The position numbers and the translations under genes are program-made. The notes beneath the pieces are model-generated. The model searched no databases. It saw only the letters and a program-made list of their open reading frames with translations, and was not told where the DNA came from. From positions 1,736,001-1,800,000 of the forward strand of contig JAZHRN010000137.1 of the NCBI GenBank assembly GCA_036435485.1: 64,000 nt of DNA. The letters run 5' to 3'. Source of the DNA: Saposhnikovia divaricata. Its lineage: Eukaryota > Streptophyta > Magnoliopsida > Apiales > Apiaceae. Below, in pieces: positions 50,830 to 63,312 of the stretch (position 1 is its first letter; each line of letters opens with the position of its first letter).

Positions 50830-53739
50830 CCAATAACCCATAGGAACAAAATATGTAAAAATATCCAGAAAATGGTCCGACTCGATTTTTAACAATATCC
50901 CGTGTACTAACCCCTTTGAGGATTATCCGAAAACCGAGTTTCGATCATATCAGCTTCGATTCAAGTCCGAACGGCACCAAATAAAATTTCATTGAATTCT
51001 AATAACCCATAGGAACAAAATATATAAAAATATCCACAAAATTGTCCAACTTGATTTTTAAAAATATCCCGTGTACTAACCCCTTTGGGGTTTAGGGTTC
51101 ATGGTTCCAAAAACCGAGTTTCGATCATATCAGCTCCGATTCCGGTCCGAAATGCGTCAAATAAAATTTCGTTGTATTCCAATAACCCATAGGAATAAAA
51201 TATGTAAAAATATCCACAAAATGGACCGACTCGATTTTTAACAATATCTCGTGTGCAAACACCTATTTAGGATTATCCGAAAACCGAGTTTCGATCATAT
51301 CAGCTCCGATTCCGGTCCAAATTTCGTCAAATAAAATTTCATTGAATTCCAATAATCCATAAGAACAAAATATGTAAAAATATCCCTAAACTGGTTCGAC
51401 TCAATTTTTAACAATATCTCGTGTACTAACCCCTTTGAGGATTATCCGAAAACCGAGTTTCGATCATATCAGCTTCGATTCAAGTCCGAACGGCACCAAA
51501 TAAAATTTCATTGAATTCCAATAACCCATAGGAACAAAATATATAAAAATATCCACAAAATGGTCCAACTTGATTTTTAAAAATATCCCGTGTACTAACC
51601 CCTTTGGGGTTTAGGGTTCATGGTTCCAAAAACCGAGTTTCGATCATATCAGCTCCGATTCCGGTCCTAAATGCGTCAAATAAAATTTCGTTGTATTCCA
51701 ATAACCCATAGGAACAAAATATGTAAAAATATCCACAAAATGGACCGACTCGATTTTTAACAATATCTCGTGTGCAAACACCTATTTAGGATTATCCAAA
51801 AACCGAGTTTCGATCATATCAGCTCCGATTCAGGTCCAAATTTCGTCAAATAAAATTTCATTGAATTCCAATAATCCATAAGAACAAAATATGTAAAAAT
51901 ATCCCTAAACTGGTTCTACTCAATTTTTAACAATATCTCGTGTACTAACCCCTTTGAGGATTATCCGAAAACCGAGTTTCGGTCATTTCAGCCCCGATTC
52001 AGGTCCAAACTGCACCAAATAAAATTTCATTGCATTCCAATAACCCATAAGAACAAAATATGTAAAAATATCCAGAAAATGGTCCGACTCGATTTTTAAC
52101 AATATCCCGTGTACTAACCCCTTTGAGGATTATCCAAAAACCGAGTTTCGATCATATCAGCTCCGATTCAGGTCTGAATTGCGTCAAATAAAATTTCGTT
52201 GAATTACAATAACCCATAGGAACAAAATATGTAAAAATATCCAGAAAATGGTCAGACTCGATTTTTAACAATATCCCGTGTACTAACCCCTTTGAGGATT
52301 ATCCGAAAACCGAGTTTCGATCATATCAGCTTCGATTCAAGTCCGAACGGCACCAAATAAAATTTCATTGAATTCCAATAACCCATAGGAACAAAATATA
52401 TAAAAATATCCACAAAATGGTCCAACTTGATTTTTAAAAATATCCCGTGTACTAACCCCTTTGGGGTTTAGGGTTCATGGTTCCAAAAACCGAGTTTCGA
52501 TCATATCAGCTCCGATTCCAGTCCGAAATGCGTCAAATAAAATTTCGTTGTATTCCAATAACCCATAGGAACAAAATATGTAAAAATATCCACAAAATGG
52601 ACCGACTCGATTTTTAACAATATCTCGTGTGCAAACACCTATTTAGGATTATCCGAAAACCGAGTTTCGATCATATCAGCTCCGATTCAGGTCCAAATTT
52701 CGTCAAATAAAATTTCATTGAATTCCAATAATCCATAAGAACAAAATATGTAAAAATATCCCTAAACTGGTTCGACTCAATTTTTAACAATATCTCGTGT
52801 ACTAACCCCTTTGAGGATTATCCGAAAACCGAGTTTCGGTCATTTCAGCCCCGATTCAGGTCCAAACTGCACCAAATAAAATTTCATTGCATTCCAATAA
52901 CCCATAAGAACAAAATATGTAAAAATATCCAGAAAATGGTCCGACTCGATTTTTAACAATATCCCGTGTACTAACCCCTTTGAGGATTATCCAAAAACCG
53001 AGTTTCGGTCATATCAGCTCCGATTCAGGTCTGAATTGCGTCAAATAAAATTTCGTTGAATTCCAATAACCCATAGGAATCAAATATGTAAAAATATCCA
53101 CAAAATGGTCCGACTTGATTTTTAACAATATCCCGTGTACTAACCCCTTTGAGAAATTTCCGAAAACCGAGTTTCGATCATATCAGCTCCGATTCCGGTC
53201 CTAAATGCGTCAAATAAAATTTCGTTGTATTCCAATAACCCATAGGAACAAAATATGTAAAAATATCCACAAAATGGACCGACTCGATTTTTAACAATAT
53301 CTCGTGTGCAAACACCTATTTAGGATTATCCAAAAACCGAGTTTCGATCATATCCGCTCCGATTCAGGTCCAAATTTCGTCAAATAAAATTTCATTGAAT
53401 TCCAATAATCCATAAGAACAAAATATGTAAAAATATCCCTAAACTGGTTCTACTCAATTTTTAACAATATCTCGTGTACTAACCCCTTTGAGGATTATCC
53501 GAAAACCGAGTTTCGGTCATTTCAGCCCCGATTCAGGTCCAAACTGCACCAAATAAAATTTCATTGCATTCCAATAACCCATAAGAACAAAATATGTAAA
53601 AATATCCAGAAAATGGTCCGACTCGATTTTTAACAATATCCCGTGTACTAACCCCTTTGAGGATTATCCAAAAACCGAGTTTCGATCATATCAGCTCCGA
53701 TTCAGGTCTGAATTGCGTCAAATAAAATTTCGTTGAATT
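50830..53739. repeat. 2402-bp super-repeat copy 2, extended by a 1534-bp duplication junction
   Basis: B blocks at 51087, 51606 and 52463 reproduce the 519 and 857 intervals of copy 1; the next interval is 1534 because an F/B hybrid at 53063-53231 lacks the block. GGTTCTACTCAA in D occurs at about 51914 and again at 53448, offset 1534. A private change is GATTCCGGTCCAAATTTCG in the C at about 51310. No gene is seen. Confidence 0.83.
53063..53231 (+). repeat. F/B hybrid monomer marking a 1534-bp tandem duplication
   Basis: The F head and middle (GGAATCAAATATG, GAGAAATTTCCG) run into the B tail (CCGGTCCTAAATGCG, TTGTATTCC) near 53200. What follows (C with CCAAAAACCGAG, D with GGTTCTACTC, E/F, A, B, C, D, E with GAGTTTCGGTCATATC) repeats the preceding 1534 bp. 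The hybrid is therefore the crossover scar of an unequal exchange. Confidence 0.82.
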
Positions 53740-56700
53740 ACAATAACCCATAGGAACAAAATATGTAAAAATATCCAGAAAATGGTCAGACTCGATTTTT
53801 AACAATATCCCATGTACTAACCCCTTTGAGGATTATCCGAAAACCGAGTTTCGATCATATCAGCTTCGATTCAAGTCCGAACGGCACCAAATAAAATTTC
53901 ATTGAATTCCAATAACCCATAGGAACAAAATATATAAAAATATCCACAAAATGGTCCAACTTGATTTTTAAAAATATCCCGTGTACTAACCCCTTTGGGG
54001 TTTAGGGTTCATGGTTCCAAAAACCGAGTTTCGATCATATCAGCTCCGATTCCGGTCCGAAATGCGTCAAATAAAATTTCGTTGTATTCCAATAACCCAT
54101 AGGAACAAAATATGTAAAAATATCCACAAAATGGACCGACTCGATTTTTAACAATATCTCGTGTGCAAACACCTATTTAGGATTATCCGAAAACCGAGTT
54201 TCGATCATATCAGCTCCGATTCAGGTCCAAATTTCGTCAAATAAAATTTCATTGAATTCCAATAATCCATAAGAACAAAATATGTAAAAATATCCCTAAA
54301 CTGGTTCGACTCAATTTTTAACAATATCTCGTGTACTAACCCCTTTGAGGATTATCCGAAAACCGAGTTTCGGTCATTTCAGCCCCGATTCAGGTCCAAA
54401 CTGCACCAAATAAAATTTCATTGCATTCCAATAACCCATAAGAACAAAATATGTAAAAATATCCAGAAAATGGTCCGACTCGATTTTTAACAATATCCCG
54501 TGTACTAACCCCTTTGAGGATTATCCAAAAACCGAGTTTCGGTCATATCAGCTCCGATTCAGGTCTGAATTGCGTCAAATAAAATTTCGTTGAATTCCAA
54601 TAACCCATAGGAATCAAATATGTAAAAATATCCACAAAATAGTCCGACTTGATTTTTAACAATATCCCGTGTACTAACCCCTTTGAGAAATTTCCGAAAA
54701 CCGAGTTTCGATCATATCAGCTCCGATTCCGGTCCGAACTTCGTCAAATAAAATTTCGTTGAATTCCAATAACCCATAGGAACAAAATATGTAAAAATAT
54801 CCAGAAAATGGTCCGACTCGATTTTTAACAATATCCCGTGTACTAACCCCTTTGAGGATTATCCGAAAACCGAGTTTCGATCATATCAGCTTCGATTCAA
54901 GTCCGAACGGCACCAAATAAAATTTCATTGAATTCCAATAACCCATAGAAACAAAATATATAAAAATATCCACAAAATTGTCCAACTTGATTTTTAAAAA
55001 TATCCCGTGTACTAACCCCTTTGGGGTTTAGGGTTCATGGTTCCAAAAACCGAGTTTCGATCATATCAGCTCCGATTCCGGTCCGAAATGCGTCAAATAA
55101 AATTTCGTTGTATTCCAATAACCCATAGGAATAAAATATGTAAAAATATCCACAAAATGGACCGACTCGATTTTTAACAATATCTCGTGTGCAAACACCT
55201 ATTTAGGATTATCCGAAAACCGAGTTTCGATCATATCAGCTCCGATTCAGGTCCAAATTTCGTCAAATAAAATTTCATTGAATTCCAATAATCCATAAGA
55301 ACAAAATATGTAAAAATATCCCTAAACTGGTTCGACTCAATTTTTAACAATATCTCGTGTACTAACCCCTTTGAGGATTATCCGAAAACCGAGTTTCGGT
55401 CATTTCAGCCCCGATTCAGGTCCAAACTGCACCAAATAAAATTTCATTGCATTCCAATAACCCATAAGAACAAAATATGTAAAAATATCCAGAAAATGGT
55501 CCGACTCGATTTTTAACAATATCCCGTGTACTAACCCCTTTGAGGATTATCCAAAAACCGAGTTTCGATCATATCAGCTCCGATTCAGGTCTGAATTGCG
55601 TCAAATAAAATTTCGTTGAATTCCAATAACCCATAGGAACAAAATATGTAAAAATATCCACAAAATGGTCCGACTTGATTTTTAACAATATCCCGTGTAC
55701 TAACCCCTTTGAGAAATTTCCGAAAACCGAGTTTCTATCATATCAGCTCCGATTTCGGTTCGAACTTCGTCAAATAAAATTTCGTTGAATTACAATAACC
55801 CATAGGAACAAAATATGTAAAAATATCCAGAAAATGGTCAGACTCGATTTTTAACAATATCCCGTGTACTAACCCCTTTGAGGATTATCCGAAAACCGAG
55901 TTTCGATCATATCAGCTTCGATTCAAGTCCGAACGGCACCAAATAAAATTTCATTGAATTCCAATAACCCATAGGAACAAAATATATAAAAATATCCACA
56001 AAATGGTCCAACTTGATTTTTAAAAATATCCCGTGTACTAACCCCTTTGGGGTTTAGGGTTCATGGTTCCAAAAACCGAGTTTCGATCATATCAGCTCCG
56101 ATTCCGGTCCTAAATGCGTCAAATAAAATTTCGTTGTATTCCAATAACCCATAGGAACAAAATATGTAAAAATATCCACAAAATGGACCGACTCGATTTT
56201 TAACAATATCTCGTGTGCAAACACCTATTTAGGATTATCCGAAAACCGAGTTTCGATCATATCAGCTCCGATTCAGGTCCAAATTTCGTCAAATAAAATT
56301 TCATTGAATTCCAATAATCCATAAGAACAAAATATGTAAAAATATCCCTAAACTGGTTCGACTCAATTTTTAACAATATCTCGTGTACTAACCCCTTTGA
56401 GGATTATCCGAAAACCGAGTTTCGGTCATTTCAGCCCCGATTCAGGTCCAAACTGCACCAAATAAAATTTCATTGCATTCCAATAACCCATAAGAACAAA
56501 ATATGTAAAAATATCCAGAAAATGGTCCGACTCGATTTTTAACAATATCCCGTGTACTAACCCCTTTGAGGATTATCCAAAAACCGAGTTTCGAAAATAT
56601 CAGCTCCGATTCAGGTCTGAATTGCGTCAAATAAAATTTCGTTGAATTCCAATAACCCATAGGAATCAAATATGTAAAAATATCCACAAAATGGTCCGAC

Positions 56701-57843
56701 TTGATTTTTAACAATATCCCGTGTACTAACCCCTTTGAGAAATTTCCGAAAACCGAGTTTCGATCAAATCAGCTCCGATTCCGGTCCGAACTTCGTCAAA
56801 TAAAATTTCGTTGAATTCCAATAACCCATAGGAACAAAATATGTAAAAATATCCAGAAAATGGTCCGACTCGATTTTTAACAATATCCCGTGTACTAACC
56901 CCTTTGAGGATTATCCGAAAACCGAGTTTCGATCATATTAGCTTCGATTCAAGTCCGAACGGCACCAAATAAAATTTCATTGAATTCCAATAACCCATAG
57001 GAACAAAATATATAAAAATATCCACAAAATTGTCCAACTTGATTTTTAAAAATATCCCGTGTACTAACCCCTTTGGGGTTTAGGGTTCATGGTTCCAAAA
57101 ACCGAGTTTCGATCATATCAGCTCCGATTCCGGTCCGAAATGCGTCAAATAAAATTTCGTTGTATTCCAATAACCCATAGGAACAAAATATGTAAAAATA
57201 TCCACAAAATGGACCGACTCGATTTTTAACAATATCTCGTGTGCAAACACCTATTTAGGATTATCCGAAAACCGAGTTTCGATCATATCAGCTCCGATTC
57301 AGGTCCAAATTTCGTCAAATAAAATTTCATTGAATTCCAATAATCCATAAGAACAAAATATGTAAAAATATCCCTAAACTGGTTCGACTCAATTTTTAAC
57401 AATATCTCGTGTACTAACCCCTTTGAGGATTATCCGAAAACCGAGTTTCGGTCATTTCAGCCCCGATTCAGGTCCAAACTGCACCAAATAAAATTTCATT
57501 GCATTCCAATAACCCATAAGAACAAAATATGTAAAAATATCCAGAAAATGGTCCGACTCGATTTTTAACAATATCCCGTGTACTAACCCCTTTGAGGATT
57601 ATCCAAAAACCGAGTTTCGGTCATATCAGCTCCGATTCAGGTCTGAATTGCGTCAAATAAAATTTCGTTGAATTCCAATAACCCATAGGAATCAAATATG
57701 TAAAAATATCCACAAAATGGTCCGACTTGATTTTTAACAATATCCCGTGTACTAACCCCTTTGAGAAATTTCCGAAAACCGAGTTTCGATCATATCAGCT
57801 CCGATTCCGGTCCGAACTTCGTCAAATAAAATTTCGTTGAATT
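53740..57843. repeat. Four full HORs (B blocks 53997, 55023, 56049, 57075)
   Basis: All intervals are 1026. E carries GAGTTTCGGTCATATC at about 54.5 and 57.6 kb but GAGTTTCGATC at 55.6 and a private TTTCGAAAATATC at 56.6 kb. The F at about 55.7 kb has the GAGTTTCTATCATATC and CCGATTTCGG marks of the ten-monomer units, so pieces of that unit were copied here without its deletion junction. No gene is seen. Confidence 0.8.
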
Positions 57844-59546
57844 CCAATAACCCATAGGAACAAAATATGTAAAAATATCCAGAAAATGGTCCGACTCGAT
57901 TTTTAACAATATCCCGTGTACTAACCCCTTTGAGGATTATCCGAAAACCGAGTTTCGATCATATCAGCTTCGATTCAAGTCCGAACGGCACCAAATAAAA
58001 TTTCATTGAATTCCAATAACCCATAGGAACAAAATATATAAAAATATCCACAAAATTGTCCAACTTGATTTTTAAAAATATCCCGTGTACTAACCCCTTT
58101 GGGGTTTAGGGTTCATGGTTCCAAAAACCGAGTTTCGATCTTATCAGCTCCGATTCCGGTCCGAAATGCGTCAAATAAAATTTCGTTGTATTCCAATAAC
58201 CCATAGGAATAAAATAGGTAAAAATATCCACAAAATGGACCGACTCGATTTTTAACAATATCTCGTGTGCAAACACCTATTTAGGATTATCCGAAAACCG
58301 AGTTTCGATCATATCAGCTCCGATTCAGGTCCAAATTTCGTCAAATAAAATTTCATTGAATTCCAATAATCCATAAGAACAAAATATGTAAAAATATCCC
58401 TAAACTGGTTCGACTCAATTTTTAACAATATCTCGCGTACTAACCCCTTTAAGGATTATCCGAAAACCGAGTTTCGGTCATTTCAGCCCCGATTCAGGTC
58501 CAAACTGCACCAAATAAAATTTCATTGCATTCCAATAACCCATAGGAAAAAAATATGTAAAAATATCGACAAAATGGTCCGACTTGATTTTTAACAATAT
58601 CCCGTGTACTAACCCATTTGAGGATTATCCAATAATCGAGTTTCGATTATATCAGCTCCGATTCAGGTCTGAATTGCGTCAAATAAAATTTCGTTGAATT
58701 CCAATAACCTATAGGAAAAAAATATGTAAAAATATCCACAAAATGGTCCGACTTGATTTTTAACAATATCCCGTGTACTAACCCCTTTGAGAAATTTCCG
58801 AAAACCGAGTTTCGATCATATCAGCTCCGATTCCGGTCCGAACTGCGTCAAATAAAATTTCATTGAATTCCAATAACCCATAGGAACAAAATATGTAAAA
58901 ATATCCAGAAAATGGTCAGACTCGATTTTTAACAATATCTCGTGTGCAAACACTTATTTAGGATTATCCAAAAACCGAGTTTCGATCATACCAGCTCCGA
59001 TTCAGGTCCAAATTTCGTCAAATAAAATTTCATTGAATTCCAATAATCCATAAGAACAAAATATGTAAAAATATCCCTAAACTGGTTCGACTCAATTTTT
59101 AACAATATCTCGTGTACTAACCCCTTTGAGGATTATCCGAAAACCGAGTTTCGGTCATTTCAGCCCCGATTCAGGTCCAAACTGCACCAAATAAAATTTC
59201 ATTGCATTCCAATAACCCATAAGAACAAAATATGTAAAAATATCCAGAAAATGGTCCGACTCGATTTTTAACAATATCCCGTGTACTAACCCATTTGAGG
59301 ATTATCCAAAAATCGAGTTTCGATTATATCAGCTCCGATTCAGGTCTGAATTGCGTCAAATAAAATTTCGTTGAATTCAAATAACCCATAGGAACAAAAT
59401 ATGTAAAAATATCCACAAAATGGTCCGACTTGATTTTTAACAATATCCCGTGTACTTACCCCTTTGAGAAATTTCCGAAAACCGAGTTTCTATCATATCA
59501 GCTCCGATTTCGGTCCGAACTTCGTCAAATAAAATTTCGTTGAATT
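57844..59546. repeat. 1703-bp ten-monomer unit, copy 4
   Basis: B block at 58101, A/C fusion at 58870-59039 (exactly 13002 bp after that of copy 3), next B at 59804. It keeps CTCGCGTACTAACCCCTTTAAGG, TATCGACAAAATGG, CATACCAGCTCC and GAGTTTCTATC. Its first C has the normal ATCTCGTGTGC, while copies 1 and 3 have ATCTTGTGTGC, so copying began inside the first HOR. Private change: AAAATAGGTAAAAA at about 58213. Confidence 0.87.
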
Positions 59547-62080
59547 ACAATAACCCATAGGAACAAAATATGTAAAAATATCCAGAAAATGGTCAGCCTC
59601 GATTTTTAACAATATCCCGTGTACTAACCCCTTTGAGGATTATCCGAAAACCGAGTTTCGATCATATCAGCTTCGATTCAAGTCCGAACGGCACCAAATA
59701 AAATTTCATTGAATTCCAATAACCCATAGGAACAAAATATATAAAAATATCCACAAAACGGTCCAACTTGATTTTTAAAAATATCCCGTGTACTAACCCC
59801 TTTGGGGTTTAGGGTTCATGGTTCCAAAAACCGAGTTTCGATCATATCAGCTCCGATTCCGGTCCTAAATGCGTCAAATAAAATTTCGTTGTATTCCAAT
59901 AACCCATAGGAACAAAATATGTAAAAATATCCACAAAATGGACCGACTCGATTTTTAACAATATCTCGTGTGCAAACACCTATTTAGGATTATCCGAAAA
60001 CCGAGTTTCGATCATATCAGCTCCGATTCAGGTCCAAATTTCGTCAAATAAAATTTCATTGAATTCCAATAATCCATAAGAACAAAATATGTAAAAATAT
60101 CCCTAAACTGGTTCGACTCAATTTTTAACAATATCTCTTGTACTAACCCCTTTGAGGATTATCCGAAAACCGAGTTTCGGTCATTTCAGCCCCGATTCAG
60201 GTCCAAACTGCACCAAATAAAATTTCATTGCATTCCAATAACCCATAAGAACAAAATATGTAAAAATATCCAGAAAATGGTCCGACTCGATTTTTAACAA
60301 TATCCCGTGTACTAACCCCTTTGAGGATTATCCAAAAACCGAGTTTCGATCATATCAGCTCCGATTCAGGTCTGAATTGCGTCAAATAAAATTTCGTTGA
60401 ATTCCAATAACCCATAGGAATCAAATATGTAAAAATATCCACAAAATGGTCCGACTTGATTTTTAACAATATCCCGTGTACTAACCCCTTTGAGAAATTT
60501 CCGAAAACCGAGTTTCGATCATATCAGCTCCGATTCCGGTCCGAACTTCATCAAATAAAATTTCGTTGAATTCCAATAACCCATAGGAACGAAATATGTA
60601 AAAATATCCAGAAAATGGTCCGACTCGATTTTTAACAATATCCCGTGTACTAACCCCTTTGAGGATTATCCGAAAACCGAGTTTCGATCATATCAGCTTC
60701 GATTCAAGTCCGAACGGCACCAAATAAAATTTCATTGAATTCCAATAACCCATAGGAACAAAATATATAAAAATATCCACAAAATTGTCCAACTTGATTT
60801 TTAAAAATATCCCGTGTACTAACCGCTTTGGGGTTTAGGGTTCATGGTTCCAAAAACCGAGTTTCGATCATATCAGCTCCGATTCCGGTCCGAAATGCGT
60901 CAAATAAAATTTCGTTGTATTCCAATAACCCATACGAACAAAATATGTAAAAATATCCACAAAATGGACCGACTCGATTTTTAACAATATCTCGTGTGCA
61001 AACACCTATTTAGGATTATCCGAAAACCGAGTTTCGATCATATCAGCTCCGATTCAGGTCCAAATTTCGTCAAATAAAATTTCATTGAATTCCAATAATC
61101 CATAAGAACAAAATATGTAAAAATATCCCTAAACTGGTTCGACTCAATTTTTAACAATATCTCGTGTACTAACCCCTTTGAGGATTATCCGAAAACCGAG
61201 TTTCGGTCATTTCAGCCCCGATTCAGGTCCAAACTGCACCAAATAAAATTTCATTGCATTCCAATAACCCATAAGAACAAAATATGTAAAAATATCCAGA
61301 AAATGGTCCGACTCGATTTTTAACAATATCCCGTGTACTAACCCCTTTGAGGATTATCCAAAAACCGAGTTTCGGTCATATCAGCTCCGATTCAGGTCTG
61401 AATTGCGTCAAATAAAATTTCGTTGAATTCCAATAACCCATAGGAATCAAATATGTAAAAATATCCACAAAATGGTCCGACTTGATTTTTAACAATATCC
61501 CGTGTACTAACCCCTTTGAGAAATTTCCGAAAACCGAGTTTCGATCATATCAGCTCCGATTCCGGTCCGAACTTCGTCAAATAAAATTTCGTTGAATTCC
61601 AATAACCCATAGGAACAAAATATGTAAAAATATCCAGAAAATGGTCCGACTCGATTTTTAACAATATCCCGTGTACTAACCCCTTTGAGGATTATCCGAA
61701 AACCGAGTTTCGATCATATCAGCTTCGATTCAAGTCCGAACGGCACCAAATAAAATTTCATTGAATTCCAATAACCCATAGGAACAAAATATATAAAAAT
61801 ATCCACAAAATGGTCCAACTTGATTTTTAACGATATCCCGTGTACTAACCCCTTTGGGATTTAGGGTTCATGGTTCCAAAAACCGAGTTTCGATCATATC
61901 AGCTCCGATTCCGGTCCGAAATGCGTCAAATAAAATTTCGTTGTATTCCAATAACCCATAGGAACAAAATATGTAAAAATATCCACAAAATGGACTGACT
62001 CGATTTTTAACAATATCTCGTGTGCAAACACCTATTTAGGATTATCCGAAAACCGAGTTTCGATCATATCAGCTCCGATT

Positions 62081-62187
62081 CCGGTCCGAACTTCGTCAAA
62101 TAAAATTTCGTTGAATTCCAATAACCCATAGGAACAAAATATGTAAAAATATCCAGAAAATGGTCCGACTCGATTTTTAACAATATC
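62081..62187 (+). repeat. Gene-conversion-like tract: F-A junction sequence inside a C-D junction
   Basis: The C monomer is normal up to CAGCTCCGATT, then reads CCGGTCCGAACTTCG and TTCGTTGAATTCC (F tail), followed by CCATAGGAAC and ATCCAGAAAATGGTCCGACTCG (A head). It returns to D at ATCTCGTGTACTAACC. F and A are neighbours in the normal order, so one donor tract of about 105 bp explains both switches. HOR length is unchanged (1026), so this is replacement, not deletion. Confidence 0.85.
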
Positions 62188-63143
62188 TCGTGTACTAACC
62201 CCTTTGAGGATTATCCGAAAACCGAGTTTCGGTCATTTCAGCCCCGATTCAGGTCCAAACTGCACCAAATAAAATTTCATTGCATTCCAATAACCCATAA
62301 GAACAAAATATGTAAAAATATCCAGAAAATGGTCCGACTCGATTTTTAACAATATCCCGTGTACTAACCCCTTTGAGGATTATCCAAAAACCGAGTTTCG
62401 GTCATATCAGCTCCGATTCAGGTCTGAATTGCGTCAAATAAAATTTCGTTGAATTCCAATAACCCATAGGAATCAAATATGTAAAAATATCCTCAAAATG
62501 GTCCGACTTGATTTTTAACAATATCCCGTGTACTAACCCCTTTGAGAAATTTCCGAAAACCGAGTTTCGATCATATCAGCTCCGATTCCGGTCCGAACTT
62601 CGTCAAATAAAATTTCGTTGAATTCCAATAACCCATAGGAACAAAATATGTAAAAATATCCAGAAAATGGTCCGACTCGATTTTTAACAATATCCCGTGT
62701 ACTAACCCCTTTGAGGATTATCCGAAAACCGAGTTTCGATCATATCAGCTTCGATTCAAGTCCGAACGGCACCAAATAAAATTTCATTGAATTCCAATAA
62801 CCCATAGGAACAAAATATATAAAAATATCCACAAAATTGTCCAACTTGATTTTCAAAAATATCCCGTGTACTAACCCCTTTGGGGTTTAGGGTTCATGGT
62901 TCCAAAAACCGAGTTTCGATCATATCAGCTCCGATTCCGGTCCGAAATGCGTCAAATAAAATTTCGTTGTATTCCAATAACCCATAGGAACAAAATATGT
63001 AAAAATATCCACAAAATGGACTGACTCGATTTTTAACAATATCTCGTGTGCAAACACCTATTTAGGATTATCCGAAAACCGAGTTTCGATCATATCAGCT
63101 CCGATTCAGGTCCAAATTTCGTCAAATAAAATTTCATTGAATT

Positions 63144-63312
63144 CCAATAATCCATAAGAACAAAATATGTAAAAATATCCCTAAACTGGTTCGACTCAAT
63201 TTTTAACAATATCTCGTGTACTAACCCCTTTGAGGATTATCCAAAAACCGAGTTTCGGTCATATCAGCTCCGATTCAGGTCTGAATTGCGTCAAATAAAA
63301 TTTCGTTGAATT
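63144..63312 (+). repeat. D/E fused monomer in a five-monomer HOR
   Basis: The D head (CTAAACTGGTTCGACTC, ATCTCGTGTACTAACC) continues as E (ATCCAAAAACCGAGTTTCGG, TCATATCAGCTCC, CAGGTCTGAATTGCG). One monomer is lost in register and the B-to-B interval is 857 bp (62882 to 63739). It is a different route to the same 857-bp length as the E/F fusions at 35-53 kb. Confidence 0.83.
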
